Below are positions 1 to 8,160 of a stretch of 42,331 bases of DNA, piece after piece; positions within the stretch are counted from its first letter, which is position 1, and every line of letters begins with the position of its first letter. The position numbers and the translations under genes were made by a program. The notes under the pieces were generated by a model that saw only the letters and a list, made by a program, of their open reading frames with translations, was not told the origin of the DNA and searched no databases. Source of the stretch: Chthonomonas sp. UBA2017 (GTDB lineage Bacteria > Armatimonadota > Fimbriimonadia > Fimbriimonadales > Fimbriimonadaceae); contig DDCB01000027.1 in NCBI GenBank assembly GCA_002335425.1, positions 1-42,331 of the forward strand, given 5' to 3'.

Positions 1-500
1 CAGTGACGAACCGCATCGACCACCAGCTCGACATCCTCCAGAAGCGCTTGCGTCGCCAAGGCCATCTCTTCGATCGACGACTCGAAGTACCCTCTCCGAT
101 CCACGCAGCCGACGACGAACTCGATCAAGCTCGGTGCGACTCCCGGCAGACGAGTTCGAACCTGAGCCACCAAATGGTCATGGAGGCTGGCTTGACTTGG
201 CGCAAGATCGAGCCAGTCGAACTCGTCGGCATCTTGGGGGAGCGAGCGTCGAAATTCGTAATCCTCGCTGCCCGCTTTTAGCTCGCACGGCGCGACCGCT
301 TTCAGAATCGACTCATCGGCGAGCGGCTCATCGTCATCCAGCCGATCGAGAGCGGGATTCTCCGCGAGCTCCGATTCGATCGCCGCTTGAAGCTCGGCCT
401 GGCCCAACTGAAGCAACTGAGCTTTCAGGAGCACACTCGGCGAGACCCGGACCTGAAGCCCCACTCGCGTTTCTTGTCGATGTCGAAATCCGCTGTTCAC
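1..500 (-). CDS. rpoN: RNA polymerase sigma-54 factor, N-terminal part (cut by window edge)
   Basis: The first 166 codons of a sigma-54 gene run off the left edge of the window. The GTG start at 500 gives MNSGFRHRQETRVGLQVRVS and has GGAGG at 511-515, 10 nt upstream. Residues about 15-55 carry the activator-interacting region I pattern, with LLKAQLLQLGQAELQAAIE followed by SELAENPALD. This matches the family's LQLLQLSQ..L...I..E..ENP signature. An acidic stretch (region II) follows, then the start of the core-binding domain around SLHDHLVAQVRTRLPG and the DRRGYFESSIEEMA block. The protein would direct RNA polymerase to -24/-12 promoters under AAA+ enhancer-binding proteins. The C-terminal HTH and RpoN box lie outside the window, so intactness cannot be judged. 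I saw no convincing -24/-12 promoter elsewhere in the window. Confidence 0.88.
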   Translation of the reverse strand, partial: MNSGFRHRQETRVGLQVRVSPSVLLKAQLLQLGQAELQAAIESELAENPALDRLDDDEPLADESILKAVAPCELKAGSEDYEFRRSLPQDADEFDWLDLAPSQASLHDHLVAQVRTRLPGVAPSLIEFVVGCVDRRGYFESSIEEMALATQALLEDVELVVDAVRH

Positions 501-618
501 GACCGCACACCCTCCATGATCGGCCCGAAGACCTGAATCCATCATCGGAACCGGCGGCAGCGGAATTCCCGGGGACGATTGCCAGAGTTTTGGGGCCAGC
601 CCAGAAAACCCAAGCCCC

Positions 619-635
619 CAGGAGCGAGGCTCCTG
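619..635 (-). terminator. 7-bp hairpin downstream of the small outer-membrane protein gene
   Basis: CAGGAGC at 619-625 pairs perfectly with GCTCCTG at 629-635 around a 3-nt loop, about 30 nt past the stop codon of the minus-strand gene at 665. Reading on the minus strand, the hairpin is followed by a G-rich stretch and only a short TTTT, so it is a weak intrinsic terminator at best. It lies between that gene and rpoN. Confidence 0.35.
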
Positions 636-664
636 AGGGCCGAGAGAGGCTCCAATACGGAGTC

Positions 665-1183
665 TTAGAACCGATAACCGACCGAAATTCCGATCTGGTT
701 CGCCTTCGAGTTGTTCGCCGAATCGCTAATCAAGAATCGGAATTCGCTGAAGATATTCGGGCCGAACTCATAGCCAAAGCCGGCTTGACCCGCAATGGTC
801 GTCTTCGCCGTGGTGATGTCCAGGAACACGACCCCGACCCCACCGAACAGGTAGGTTCGACCCTTGCCATCCACGCCGGTGTTCGAATAGAACTTCTGAT
901 TGATCAAGATCGGGAACATGTTGCCTTTGGCCCCGCTGCCGCTCTTGCCCAGCCAGTCGATCGAGAGATAGGTTTGAGACCCTTTGAAAAATTGGGTCAG
1001 GAAGTGATAGTCGATGCCAACCCCGATGAGAGTGTTGGTCAGGTCGCGCGTGGCGTTGTCCAGCGGGTAGGCCAGGTTCACGCGGAACGAAAGGTTGGCC
1101 GGCTGCAGATCGAGTGGGCTCGATTGCGCCTGGGCTGCTGCCGAAATGCCGACCAAGCCGGCAAGAATCCAGAATCGCTTCAT
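665..1183 (-). CDS. small outer-membrane beta-barrel-like protein
   Basis: This 172-residue protein begins MKRFWILAGLVGISAAAQAQ, a clear Sec signal peptide with probable cleavage after AQA. The ATG at 1183 is preferred over longer in-frame starts because GAGGAGG lies 8-9 nt upstream and the signal peptide begins there. The mature part alternates hydrophobic and polar residues with many Gly, Tyr and Phe, as in small OmpA/OmpW-like barrels. It ends with the phenylalanine-terminated strand ISVGYRF, typical of outer-membrane insertion signals. No enzymatic motif is visible. It is probably an integral outer-membrane porin or structural protein; the family is unassigned. It is divergent from glyS. 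Confidence 0.7.
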   Translation of the reverse strand: MKRFWILAGLVGISAAAQAQSSPLDLQPANLSFRVNLAYPLDNATRDLTNTLIGVGIDYHFLTQFFKGSQTYLSIDWLGKSGSGAKGNMFPILINQKFYSNTGVDGKGRTYLFGGVGVVFLDITTAKTTIAGQAGFGYEFGPNIFSEFRFLISDSANNSKANQIGISVGYRF

Positions 1184-1284
1184 GCTGTATATCCTCCTCA
1201 AGCGGGCAGCTAGCCACCCGCGCTCCGTGGAGCGTCCCTGCATTTTACTGACCTGGGACGAAAAGGTCAAATCAGAACGCTCGG

Positions 1285-1290
1285 TATACT
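1285..1290 (+). promoter_or_regulatory. -10 box (TATACT) placed for a leaderless glyS transcript
   Basis: TATACT ends 9 nt before the glyS ATG. There is no Shine-Dalgarno sequence between box and start and no convincing -35 hexamer. Transcription would begin at or within a few bases of the start codon. Confidence 0.5.
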
Positions 1291-1299
1291 CAAAACTTC

Positions 1300-3423
1300 A
1301 TGCCGGAGCTGCTTTTTGAACTCGGAGTCGAAGAATTACCGGCTTCGGCGGTGCGTCGAGCGAGTGCTCAACTCGCCGAGGAGATCGTTCGGCGGCTCGA
1401 AGAGGCCCAACTTTCCTCGACCGGGGTCACCTCCCTCAGCACACCCCGGCGGCTGATCGTTGGGATTGCCGAAGTCCCAGCCCGGCAAGAAGACTCTTCC
1501 AAGGACATCCGGGGGCCCGGGCTCAAGGCCGCGTTCGGTCCCGACGGTCAACCCGCGCCGGCGCTGCTCGGATTTTGTAAGAGCCAGGGCGTCGATCCGT
1601 CCGAAGTCCGCACCGAGGGCGACTATGTCTGGGTGACCAAACTCGTTCCCGGGAGAGCCACCCTCGAAGTCCTCGCCGAACTGCTGCCATCAGCGGTCCG
1701 CGCTCTGACCTTCGACAAAACCATGCGTTGGGGCGAGCAGAGGATGCGCTTTGCCCGTCCGATTCGGTGGATTTTGGCCTCCTTTGGGGGTGAACTCGTT
1801 TCCTTCGAGATCGAAGGGATTCCGGCCGGCCAGGAGAGTCGGGGGCATCGCTTTAACTTCCCCGAGGCTTTTTCCGCTTCGGATTTCGAGACCCTGGTCC
1901 GCGAGCTCCGGTCCCGCCAAGTGGAGCCAGACCCGGGTCGACGCGAGACCATGATCCGGGATGGAGCCGCGCGAGTCGCCACTCAAGGCACGCCCGACCT
2001 GAAGCCCGAACTGGTCGAGGAGAACGTCTTCCTTACCGAATGGCCCGTGGCCCTCGAAGGGGAATTTCGCGAGGAATATCTGGAACTGCCCGACGCGGTC
2101 TTGGAGACGGCGATGGCCAAGCACGAGCGGTTCTTTCCGATTCGGCTTTCGGACGGCTCGTTCACCAACCGATTCATCTCGATCCGCAATGGGGGCGTGG
2201 ATGAGGTCGTTCGGCAAGGCAATGCTTGGGTCCTGAACGCTCGATTCAACGATGCCAAGTTCTTTTTCGATCAGGACCATCGCCACCAGCTCGATGACTT
2301 CTTGGCGATGACCGAGCGGATGACTTTCCAAGAAAAGCTCGGCAACGTCCGCCAACGAGCCGACCGCCTGGCCCCGCTCGCAGCCGCGTGGGCTCAAGCG
2401 ACCGATGCCTCCGAAGAAGAGGTCGAATGGGCGAGGCAAGCCGGGCTATATGCCAAAGCCGACCTCAGCACGGGTCTGGTCAGCGAGCTCGCCTCGCTCC
2501 AAGGCGTCATTGGCGGTGAATACGCCCGGCGCGAGGGGTTCCCCGAGCCCGTCGCTCAGGCGATCTCGGCCCACTATCACCTCGACGCGGTGTCAGATTG
2601 GAGCGCCCCCGGCGGGCGCACAGCGGTCCGCCTGTTGGCGGCCGACCAACTCGACAAGCTGATCGGCTACCTCGGACTGGGATTGGAGCCGACCGGCTCC
2701 TCCGACCCTTACGGTCTTCGCCGGGCAGTGACCTTCCTTATCGAGGCGGCGTGGCGCTGGCCCGACCGGTGGCCAGCTCTCAGCGCAGTCTTGCCCGTCG
2801 GGCTCAGGCTTTATGCCGACCAAGGGCACTCCTTTGAGTCCGAGTCGATCCTGAAAAGCCTGGAGTCAATTTTCCGGGGGCGATATGAGGCGCTCCTACC
2901 GGACGTTCGCTACGACGTTCGAGCCGCCGCCATCGTCCCCGGCGAGGGGGCGAGCCTCGACGATCCCCAAGTCGTCCGAAAGCGGTGCCAACTCATGACC
3001 CAGCTGGCCGAAGAGCCCGCCTGGATCCAAACGATGACCCGGCCCTCCAACATCGTCCAGGCAGCCGTTCGGAAAGGCGAATTCACACTGCCCGCCAAGT
3101 CGTCGGCGACCGTCTTAGCGAGCATCTCGCCCAGTTCTCTCGACTCCGGCGAAGGGGAAACCCTCCGCCAGGCTGCTCTCCGAGCCCAAGAGGACTTCAT
3201 GCGAGCCTGGGAGGCCGACGAACTGGCGGCGATGTCGACCGCCTTGCAGTCTCTTCTCGGCCCGATCAATGGATTCTTTGAATCGACCATGGTGATGGCG
3301 GAGGACCCCTCCGTGCGTCATGCCCGGCTCACTCTTGTCGCCGGGGTGAGTCAGTTCTTGAGTCGCTGTGGTGACTGGAGTCAGATCGTCCTCGAAGAGG
3401 CTCCCGAAGCCAACCCGAAATGA
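1300..3423 (+). CDS. glyS: glycine--tRNA ligase beta subunit
   Basis: This 707-residue protein begins MPELLFELGVEELPASAV, the hallmark N-terminus of the bacterial alpha2beta2 GlyRS beta subunit. It contains the conserved KTMRWG and MRFARPIRWIL blocks, the KHERFFPI segment, an HD-like central part and a C-terminal DALR-type anticodon-binding region. Length matches the family (about 690). It charges tRNA-Gly together with the catalytic alpha subunit GlyQ in the cytoplasm. glyQ, usually directly upstream, is not here: upstream is a divergent outer-membrane gene. It must be encoded elsewhere. The start has no SD but a TATACT box 9 nt upstream. The gene overlaps the next one by 4 nt (ATGA), implying translational coupling. 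Confidence 0.95.
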   Translation: MPELLFELGVEELPASAVRRASAQLAEEIVRRLEEAQLSSTGVTSLSTPRRLIVGIAEVPARQEDSSKDIRGPGLKAAFGPDGQPAPALLGFCKSQGVDPSEVRTEGDYVWVTKLVPGRATLEVLAELLPSAVRALTFDKTMRWGEQRMRFARPIRWILASFGGELVSFEIEGIPAGQESRGHRFNFPEAFSASDFETLVRELRSRQVEPDPGRRETMIRDGAARVATQGTPDLKPELVEENVFLTEWPVALEGEFREEYLELPDAVLETAMAKHERFFPIRLSDGSFTNRFISIRNGGVDEVVRQGNAWVLNARFNDAKFFFDQDHRHQLDDFLAMTERMTFQEKLGNVRQRADRLAPLAAAWAQATDASEEEVEWARQAGLYAKADLSTGLVSELASLQGVIGGEYARREGFPEPVAQAISAHYHLDAVSDWSAPGGRTAVRLLAADQLDKLIGYLGLGLEPTGSSDPYGLRRAVTFLIEAAWRWPDRWPALSAVLPVGLRLYADQGHSFESESILKSLESIFRGRYEALLPDVRYDVRAAAIVPGEGASLDDPQVVRKRCQLMTQLAEEPAWIQTMTRPSNIVQAAVRKGEFTLPAKSSATVLASISPSSLDSGEGETLRQAALRAQEDFMRAWEADELAAMSTALQSLLGPINGFFESTMVMAEDPSVRHARLTLVAGVSQFLSRCGDWSQIVLEEAPEANPK

Positions 3424-4532
3424 TCTCCCCTCAGGCCGAATGCGAGATTTTGGCGATCGCCGAAGCCTATTTGGAGTCAGAAGTGAGGCCGAACGCGGCC
3501 GCCCTCGACTCCGAACCCGAGGCGCTTCGTCGGGCCCTTCATGGGCTCGCCGAGCGGGAACTCCTGGCGTTGCGACGCCCCGAAGTCTGGGGCGGCCCTG
3601 CCTTGAGCGACCTGGGAGTCCGCACGTTTCAAGAAGCGGTCGCGCGGAGCTCGGGGGCGTTGGCCTTCTTGCAAACCCAACACCAAAGCGCCGCCGGAAT
3701 GATCGCCAAATCCACGAACGCCGAACTTCAAGCGGCGACGTTGCCCAAGATGGCAAACGGGGAGCGCCTCATCGGGATCGGCTTCAGCCAACTTCGTCGC
3801 TCCGGTCCGCCTTTGATGCAAGCCACCCCCGAACCCGGCGGTTATCGACTTCAGGGCCATGTCCCTTGGGTCACGGGATTCGGCTTTTTCCCCGAATTCT
3901 TGATCGGGGCCTCGTTGGAGACCGGCGAATCGGTTCTTGGCCTTGTTCCTTTTGTCCCCGCGCGGTCGCCGGATGGAGGAGAAATCCAGTTTTCTCCCCC
4001 GATGCGGCTGGCGGCGATGGAGTCGGCGCAGACTGTCACCGCCGACCTGACCCGTTGGTTCTTGCCCCATGAAGCGGTCGTCTTTGTCCAGCCCGCCCGC
4101 TGGATTCAACTCAACGACCAGATCAACATCACCCTTCAAGGTTGGTTTGCGATGGGATGCACGCGAGGCTCTCTCGACATTCTGGAGGAGGCAGCCCAGA
4201 GAAAGAAGAACCAGGCGATCGGGCACGCGGCAGAGTCTTTGCTCCAGGAGTGGGAGGAGCTTCGCCACCAACTCCTCCAAGCTCAGGCGGGATCCGAAGA
4301 GACGACCCAAGAGCGGCTCGAACTGCGGGCCTGGGCGATTGAACTCTGCGTCCGAGCCGCTCACGCCGCCATCGCCGCGACCGGCGGCTCGGCCAATTCG
4401 GCGGGCCACCCCGCGCAACGGCTCTTTCGAGAGGCCCTCGTCTATACGGTCTCGGCTCAAACCGAGCCCATCCAAACCGCCACTCTGGACCGCCTGATTC
4501 AACGCCAGGGCCCACGAATCTCGACGCTGTGA
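3420..4532 (+). CDS. acyl-CoA dehydrogenase-like flavoprotein lacking the usual catalytic Glu
   Basis: This 370-residue protein has the acyl-CoA dehydrogenase fold signatures. An alpha-helical N-domain ends in LAFLQTQHQSAAGMI, a beta-domain carries the IGIGFSQLRR and GYRLQGHVPWVTGFGF blocks, and a C-terminal helical domain contains ATGGSANSAGHPAQRLFREA. In classical enzymes the last block continues to IYEGTSEIQ with the base Glu. Here the aligned stretch is VSAQTEPIQ, placing Ala346 at that position. The protein may therefore be a desulfurisation/monooxygenase-type relative, or have the base elsewhere. The family binds FAD or FMN; the substrate is unknown. Its start codon overlaps the glyS stop (ATGA), so it is co-translated with glyS, with no obvious functional link. 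Confidence 0.82.
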   Translation: MISPQAECEILAIAEAYLESEVRPNAAALDSEPEALRRALHGLAERELLALRRPEVWGGPALSDLGVRTFQEAVARSSGALAFLQTQHQSAAGMIAKSTNAELQAATLPKMANGERLIGIGFSQLRRSGPPLMQATPEPGGYRLQGHVPWVTGFGFFPEFLIGASLETGESVLGLVPFVPARSPDGGEIQFSPPMRLAAMESAQTVTADLTRWFLPHEAVVFVQPARWIQLNDQINITLQGWFAMGCTRGSLDILEEAAQRKKNQAIGHAAESLLQEWEELRHQLLQAQAGSEETTQERLELRAWAIELCVRAAHAAIAATGGSANSAGHPAQRLFREALVYTVSAQTEPIQTATLDRLIQRQGPRISTL

Positions 4533-4538
4533 TACAAT
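4533..4538 (+). promoter_or_regulatory. candidate -10 box (TACAAT) before the CNNM/CorC gene
   Basis: TACAAT lies 19 nt before the ATG at 4558, just after the preceding stop codon. No SD precedes that start and no good -35 is visible. The spacing predicts a leader of about a dozen bases. Confidence 0.35.
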
Positions 4539-4557
4539 ATCAATCCGCACCGCACGT

Positions 4558-5856
4558 ATGGAAGGTGACAGTCCGAGTTTGGGTCTGATAGGTTGGGTCA
4601 TCAGCGTCGTGCTGATTTTCGGGAACGCATTTTTTGTTGCCGCCGAATACGCGCTGGTCACCTCGCGGCGCAGCCGGGTCGAGACCTTGGCCAAACAAGG
4701 GAAAAAAGCCGCCCAAGTTTTGCTGTCGGCGACTCTAAATCTGCCCCAATACGTCGCCGGGATTCAGATCTGGATCACCTTTTGCAGCATCGGCATCGGT
4801 GCGATCACCGAAGCTCAGTTGACGGCGGTTCTTTCGACCGTCCTCGATCCGGTAGCGGGTCGGATCGTCAGCGTTATGGTGTCCCTCCTCATCGTCACCC
4901 TGATTCTTGTGGTGGTGGGGGAACTGGTCCCCAAATACATCGCGCTTGAGCATCCAGAAAGATCGGCGATTCTGCTCATTCGCCCCTTGCGATTCTTCGT
5001 CGTCATGATGGCTCCGCTCGTGTGGCTCGTCCAGCGGCTCGGCAAAGCGATCTTGCTGCTGTTCGGCATCCGAATGGGAAGTTCCACCGACATGAGCGTC
5101 TCGAAAGAGGAACTCCTGCTCCTCGTCCGAGCCGGAGGCGACGAGGGGATGCTGGAGCAGACCCATTCGACCATGCTTCAGCGAGCGCTCAAGTTCGACG
5201 TTTTGGATGCCGCCGACATCATGGTCCATCGCCTCGATATCCAGTGGCTCGATCTCGAGACACCCCGCGACGAAGTCCTCGCGAAAATCGGCAAGATCGG
5301 GCACAGCCGAATTCCAGTTTGCCGAGGCGATATCGACGAAATCGAAGGGGTGCTCTATGTGCAAGACCTTCTTCGACACTGGTCAGACCCGGATTTCGAC
5401 CTCCGAAGCTTGCTTCGACCGGTGGAGGCGGTCCCCGAAAACCTCTCGATCAACAAGATCATCAACCGGATGCGGGACGCCAAATCTCAGATCATCATCG
5501 TGATGGACGAGTACGGCGGAACAAGTGGGCTCATCACGCTCGAAGACGTCATCGAGGAGGTCTTTGGCGAGCTCGAAGACCAGATCGAGAGCGAGCGCCC
5601 ACCCATCGAGCGAGTCTCGACGCACCGACTCTCCGCCCGGGCCGAGGTTCGCCTGGACGAGCTGTTTGATTTTCTGGGAGTCTCAACCGAGGGCGAAACC
5701 GAGACGGACACGCTCGCTGGGGTTGTGCAAAATCAGCTCGGGCGTCTGCCGAAGCTGGGCGATCGAGTGACCATGCCGTTTGGCGACGTCCGAGTCGAAA
5801 ACATGGCGCGTCGACGCATCACGAGGGTCTCGATCTTCCTCAAGCCGTCCTCCTAA
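4558..5856 (+). CDS. CNNM/CorC (HlyC) family transporter with CBS pair
   Basis: This 432-residue membrane protein has the CNNM/CorC domain order. The N-terminal DUF21 region (about 1-190) has four hydrophobic segments, including VVGELVPKYIAL with the conserved GE..PK. It is followed by a Bateman module: CBS1 at IMVHRLDIQWLD through GHSRIPVCRGDIDEIEGVLYV, and CBS2 around VPENLSINKIINRM through MDEYGGTSGLITLEDVIEEV. A C-terminal CorC_HlyC domain starts at about 355 (HRLSARAEVRLDELFDFLG). Family members are linked to Mg2+ or Co2+ efflux and Na+-coupled transport in the inner membrane, with CBS domains sensing nucleotides. The 'hemolysin' label used in databases is historical. Length is normal for the family. 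Confidence 0.9.
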   Translation: MEGDSPSLGLIGWVISVVLIFGNAFFVAAEYALVTSRRSRVETLAKQGKKAAQVLLSATLNLPQYVAGIQIWITFCSIGIGAITEAQLTAVLSTVLDPVAGRIVSVMVSLLIVTLILVVVGELVPKYIALEHPERSAILLIRPLRFFVVMMAPLVWLVQRLGKAILLLFGIRMGSSTDMSVSKEELLLLVRAGGDEGMLEQTHSTMLQRALKFDVLDAADIMVHRLDIQWLDLETPRDEVLAKIGKIGHSRIPVCRGDIDEIEGVLYVQDLLRHWSDPDFDLRSLLRPVEAVPENLSINKIINRMRDAKSQIIIVMDEYGGTSGLITLEDVIEEVFGELEDQIESERPPIERVSTHRLSARAEVRLDELFDFLGVSTEGETETDTLAGVVQNQLGRLPKLGDRVTMPFGDVRVENMARRRITRVSIFLKPSS

Positions 5857-5875
5857 AATACGCCATACTCCGGCC

Positions 5876-6289
5876 ATGGTCAACGTTCAGTGGCAAGGTG
5901 ACATGCGGTTTCAAGCGACTTCGGTGGAGGGCACCTCCTGGATGATGGATGCTTATCCCGAAGAGGGTCAAGTTGGCGCCGGACCGACTCCTGTCCAGGC
6001 GCTCGTCGCGAGTGTCGCGGGGTGCATGGCGATGGACGTCATTTCGATCTTGCAGAAGAAGCAGCAGAAAGTGACAAGTTATCGCATCGACCTGGAGTGG
6101 GAGCGCGGACCCGAAGGCGTCTATCCACGCCCCATCACCCAACTCACCCTTCGCCACGTCTTCGCAGGAGAGGGCCTCGATCCGACCGCTGTCCATCGGG
6201 CCATTCAGCTGAGTGACGAGAAGTACTGCACCGTCATGGCGACGCTGCGGGTCTGCCCGAGCTTTGAAACCGTCGTCGAGATCCAGTAA
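5876..6289 (+). CDS. OsmC/Ohr family protein
   Basis: This 137-residue protein carries the OsmC signature: VASVAGCMAMDVISIL with Cys50, and LSDEKYCTVMATL with Cys118. These are the two redox cysteines that reduce organic hydroperoxides in the family. The length is typical, with the usual N-terminal beta-hairpin and a long helix after the first Cys. The ATG at 5876 begins MVNVQWQGDMRFQA, which fits the family start; longer in-frame versions would run into the preceding CNNM gene. No SD is present, but CATACT ends 6 nt upstream. It probably acts as a cytoplasmic peroxidase, though YhfA-like OsmC proteins of unknown role have the same motifs. Confidence 0.88.
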   Translation: MVNVQWQGDMRFQATSVEGTSWMMDAYPEEGQVGAGPTPVQALVASVAGCMAMDVISILQKKQQKVTSYRIDLEWERGPEGVYPRPITQLTLRHVFAGEGLDPTAVHRAIQLSDEKYCTVMATLRVCPSFETVVEIQ

Positions 6290-6298
6290 AGTGCGGCG

Positions 6299-6697
6299 AT
6301 GAGCGAATCTGTTGGCAAGGTCGTTTGGACCGATCTCACCGTCCCGAATGCCCATGAGGTGCGAGAGTTCTATCAAGCCGTGGTCGGATACCAGTTCCTC
6401 CCCGAACCGATGGGGGACTATGAGGATTATCACCTGATCCCTCCGGGCGCCCCGCTTGAGGTCGGGAATTCGGTCCTGGGGATCTGCCACGCACAAGGGA
6501 TGAATGCTCAGATGCCCCCGGCCTGGTTGATTTACCTTTCGGTGGCCGACCTAGCTGAAGCCCTGGCCCGAGTGGTTCAGCATGGGGGTCAAATCCTCTA
6601 CGGCCCGCGCATGATGGGAGCCGAGGGATTCGCGTGTATCCGCGACCCAGCCGGAGCCGTATGCGCTTTGTACGGGCCTTACACACCCCCAGTCTAA
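6299..6697 (+). CDS. VOC superfamily (glyoxalase/bleomycin-resistance fold) protein
   Basis: This 132-residue protein shows the paired beta-alpha-beta-beta-beta VOC repeats. Module one starts at VVWTDLTVPNAHEVREFYQAV, with the typical YEDYHLI strand. Module two is PAWLIYLSVADLAEALARVVQHGG followed by CIRDPAGAVCALY, where the RDPxG turn is diagnostic. VOC proteins are dimeric metal-dependent lyases, dioxygenases or binding proteins; the reaction cannot be told here. The protein lacks a convincing glyoxalase I metal set. TAAAGT ends 6 nt before the ATG and no SD is visible. It sits 9 nt after the OsmC stop, so the two may also be read through as one unit. Confidence 0.85.
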   Translation: MSESVGKVVWTDLTVPNAHEVREFYQAVVGYQFLPEPMGDYEDYHLIPPGAPLEVGNSVLGICHAQGMNAQMPPAWLIYLSVADLAEALARVVQHGGQILYGPRMMGAEGFACIRDPAGAVCALYGPYTPPV

Positions 6698-6734
6698 CCT
6701 TCCCCATCATCCCCCCGAATGGTCGTCCCCCGGG

Positions 6735-6740
6735 TAATCT
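6735..6740 (+). promoter_or_regulatory. -10 box (TAATCT) placed for a leaderless methyltransferase transcript
   Basis: TAATCT ends 10 nt before the ATG at 6751. The intervening sequence has no Shine-Dalgarno complementarity. This supports that start over upstream in-frame codons at 6634 and 6661, which would overlap the VOC gene. Confidence 0.45.
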
Positions 6741-6750
6741 CTCGGCCCTC

Positions 6751-8160
6751 ATGAGCCTGCCTGATCTTCGCGCCTACGCCGACCACTTTGCGAAATGTGG
6801 CTACGATGAGGAACTGCTGAGCGCCGTCGGCGAGCCGCTCCAAAGCGGGTTCATGAAGCGAAGCCGAGTCGAGTGGCCCGAGGAGACGTCGGAGTCGGCG
6901 CGCACGTTGCTGTCTCTGTTCGCTCTCTTCTTGCCTCAATCCGAGGCGGCGCTCCAGCAAGCTCTCGCCCCGCTCTCGCTCGATCCGCTGCTTGAGGCGG
7001 GTCTTGTTCAGCGAGACGGCGACCACGTGCTCGCCCTGCGGTCGATCGTGCCCTTTCACGGCCGATGGGTCGTATGCGATCCCTTTCCCTTTGCCGAGCA
7101 GCCGATCCCGACCGACTACGTGCTTCCCCCTTCGAATGGGACGCGAATCGCGGCTTGGACGACCGTTTTTCGTTCCGGCGGGGTCGCCTGGGACCTGGGG
7201 ACAGGCCAAGGCGCTCAGGCAGTCCAACTCGCCGCCGAAGGGATGCAGGTGATTGCCAGCGACATCACCGACCGGGCGTTGCAGTCCGCAAAGCTCACCG
7301 CGAGCCTGAACGGCCAGCCCCAGATCGAATGGCGACAGGGCAGCTTCTTAGAGCCCTTTGGCGACGAGACCGCGGATGTTATCGTCAGCAACCCTCCCTT
7401 TGTGATCACGACCGGGCAAGGAATTCCCGGCCTGTCCGCCCAATCGGGAGCTGATTCAGGGTCGGATTCGGGGCCGGATTCAGCGGTCGAGCAATTGGCT
7501 CGCGAGCTCCCCCTCCGGCTTCGGCCAGGCGGCTGGATGACCATGCTCGCGTCTTGGTACCAAGACGATGAAAAGGACTGGACGGCCCGACCTCGGGCTT
7601 GGCTGAAAGATTCGGGCTGCAACTGTTGGATCGTCCTCTTAAGCCAGACCGAGCCCGCGCGATTTGCCGAGGAGATGCGCTCGCTCCCCGGCAACGGGGA
7701 TTTTGATCCGGTCGCTTGGGCCCAGCTCATTCGCGAACTGAAGATGAAGCAGATCTGCTACGGGCTCATCCTCTGCCAAAAGGCCGAGGGGCCGGGCTGG
7801 TTCCGGTGCGAAGCGATTCCTGCCCTCACCCTCCGCCAGGCCCACCAGGGCCAAATCGAGCGAGTCTTCGCCAACACCCAGCAGATGTACTCCGGGCTTT
7901 CGGCCCAGCAAAGCCTCAAGCGACACTTCCGGCGGGTGGAGGATATTCAGATTCTCCGAAAAGGACCCCAAGCCCAAATTCAGCACCAGAACGGGTTTGC
8001 CCTGCCGATCAACTGCTCGCCTGGGCTCGCTGAGGCGATCCTGAAGTGGAGCCCCGACAAGTGGCCGGCCGAAATCCTGGGCCCGTTCATCCCTTCACAA
8101 GATGAGCAAAAGGCCCTGATGGGACTGCTCTTTCGCAACGGATACTTAGAGCTCGTTTAG
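6751..8160 (+). CDS. class I SAM-dependent methyltransferase, PrmC/RsmC-like, with extra N- and C-terminal domains
   Basis: With the start MSLPDLRAYADHF the protein is 469 residues. Residues 1-105 resemble a winged-helix-like substrate domain. The catalytic core has motif I DLGTGQG at 148-154, the acidic residue of motif II in VIASDITDRAL, and motif IV SNPPFV at 213-218. The (S/N)PP(F/Y) motif marks enzymes that methylate planar amide or amino nitrogens, such as release-factor glutamine, rRNA adenine/guanine or DNA bases. A C-terminal region (about 300-469) has no motif I recognise; similar three-part proteins occur in Actinobacteria. Cytoplasmic, target unknown. It converges on the ATPase gene with a 4-nt overlap (8157-8160), both stop codons sharing bases. 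Confidence 0.82.
   Translation: MSLPDLRAYADHFAKCGYDEELLSAVGEPLQSGFMKRSRVEWPEETSESARTLLSLFALFLPQSEAALQQALAPLSLDPLLEAGLVQRDGDHVLALRSIVPFHGRWVVCDPFPFAEQPIPTDYVLPPSNGTRIAAWTTVFRSGGVAWDLGTGQGAQAVQLAAEGMQVIASDITDRALQSAKLTASLNGQPQIEWRQGSFLEPFGDETADVIVSNPPFVITTGQGIPGLSAQSGADSGSDSGPDSAVEQLARELPLRLRPGGWMTMLASWYQDDEKDWTARPRAWLKDSGCNCWIVLLSQTEPARFAEEMRSLPGNGDFDPVAWAQLIRELKMKQICYGLILCQKAEGPGWFRCEAIPALTLRQAHQGQIERVFANTQQMYSGLSAQQSLKRHFRRVEDIQILRKGPQAQIQHQNGFALPINCSPGLAEAILKWSPDKWPAEILGPFIPSQDEQKALMGLLFRNGYLELV

Noticed and set aside
134..1213. 359-codon plus-strand open frame
   Set aside because: It runs opposite rpoN and the outer-membrane gene, both of which have recognisable protein features and ribosome-binding sites. 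Its own translation is low complexity and has no family pattern.
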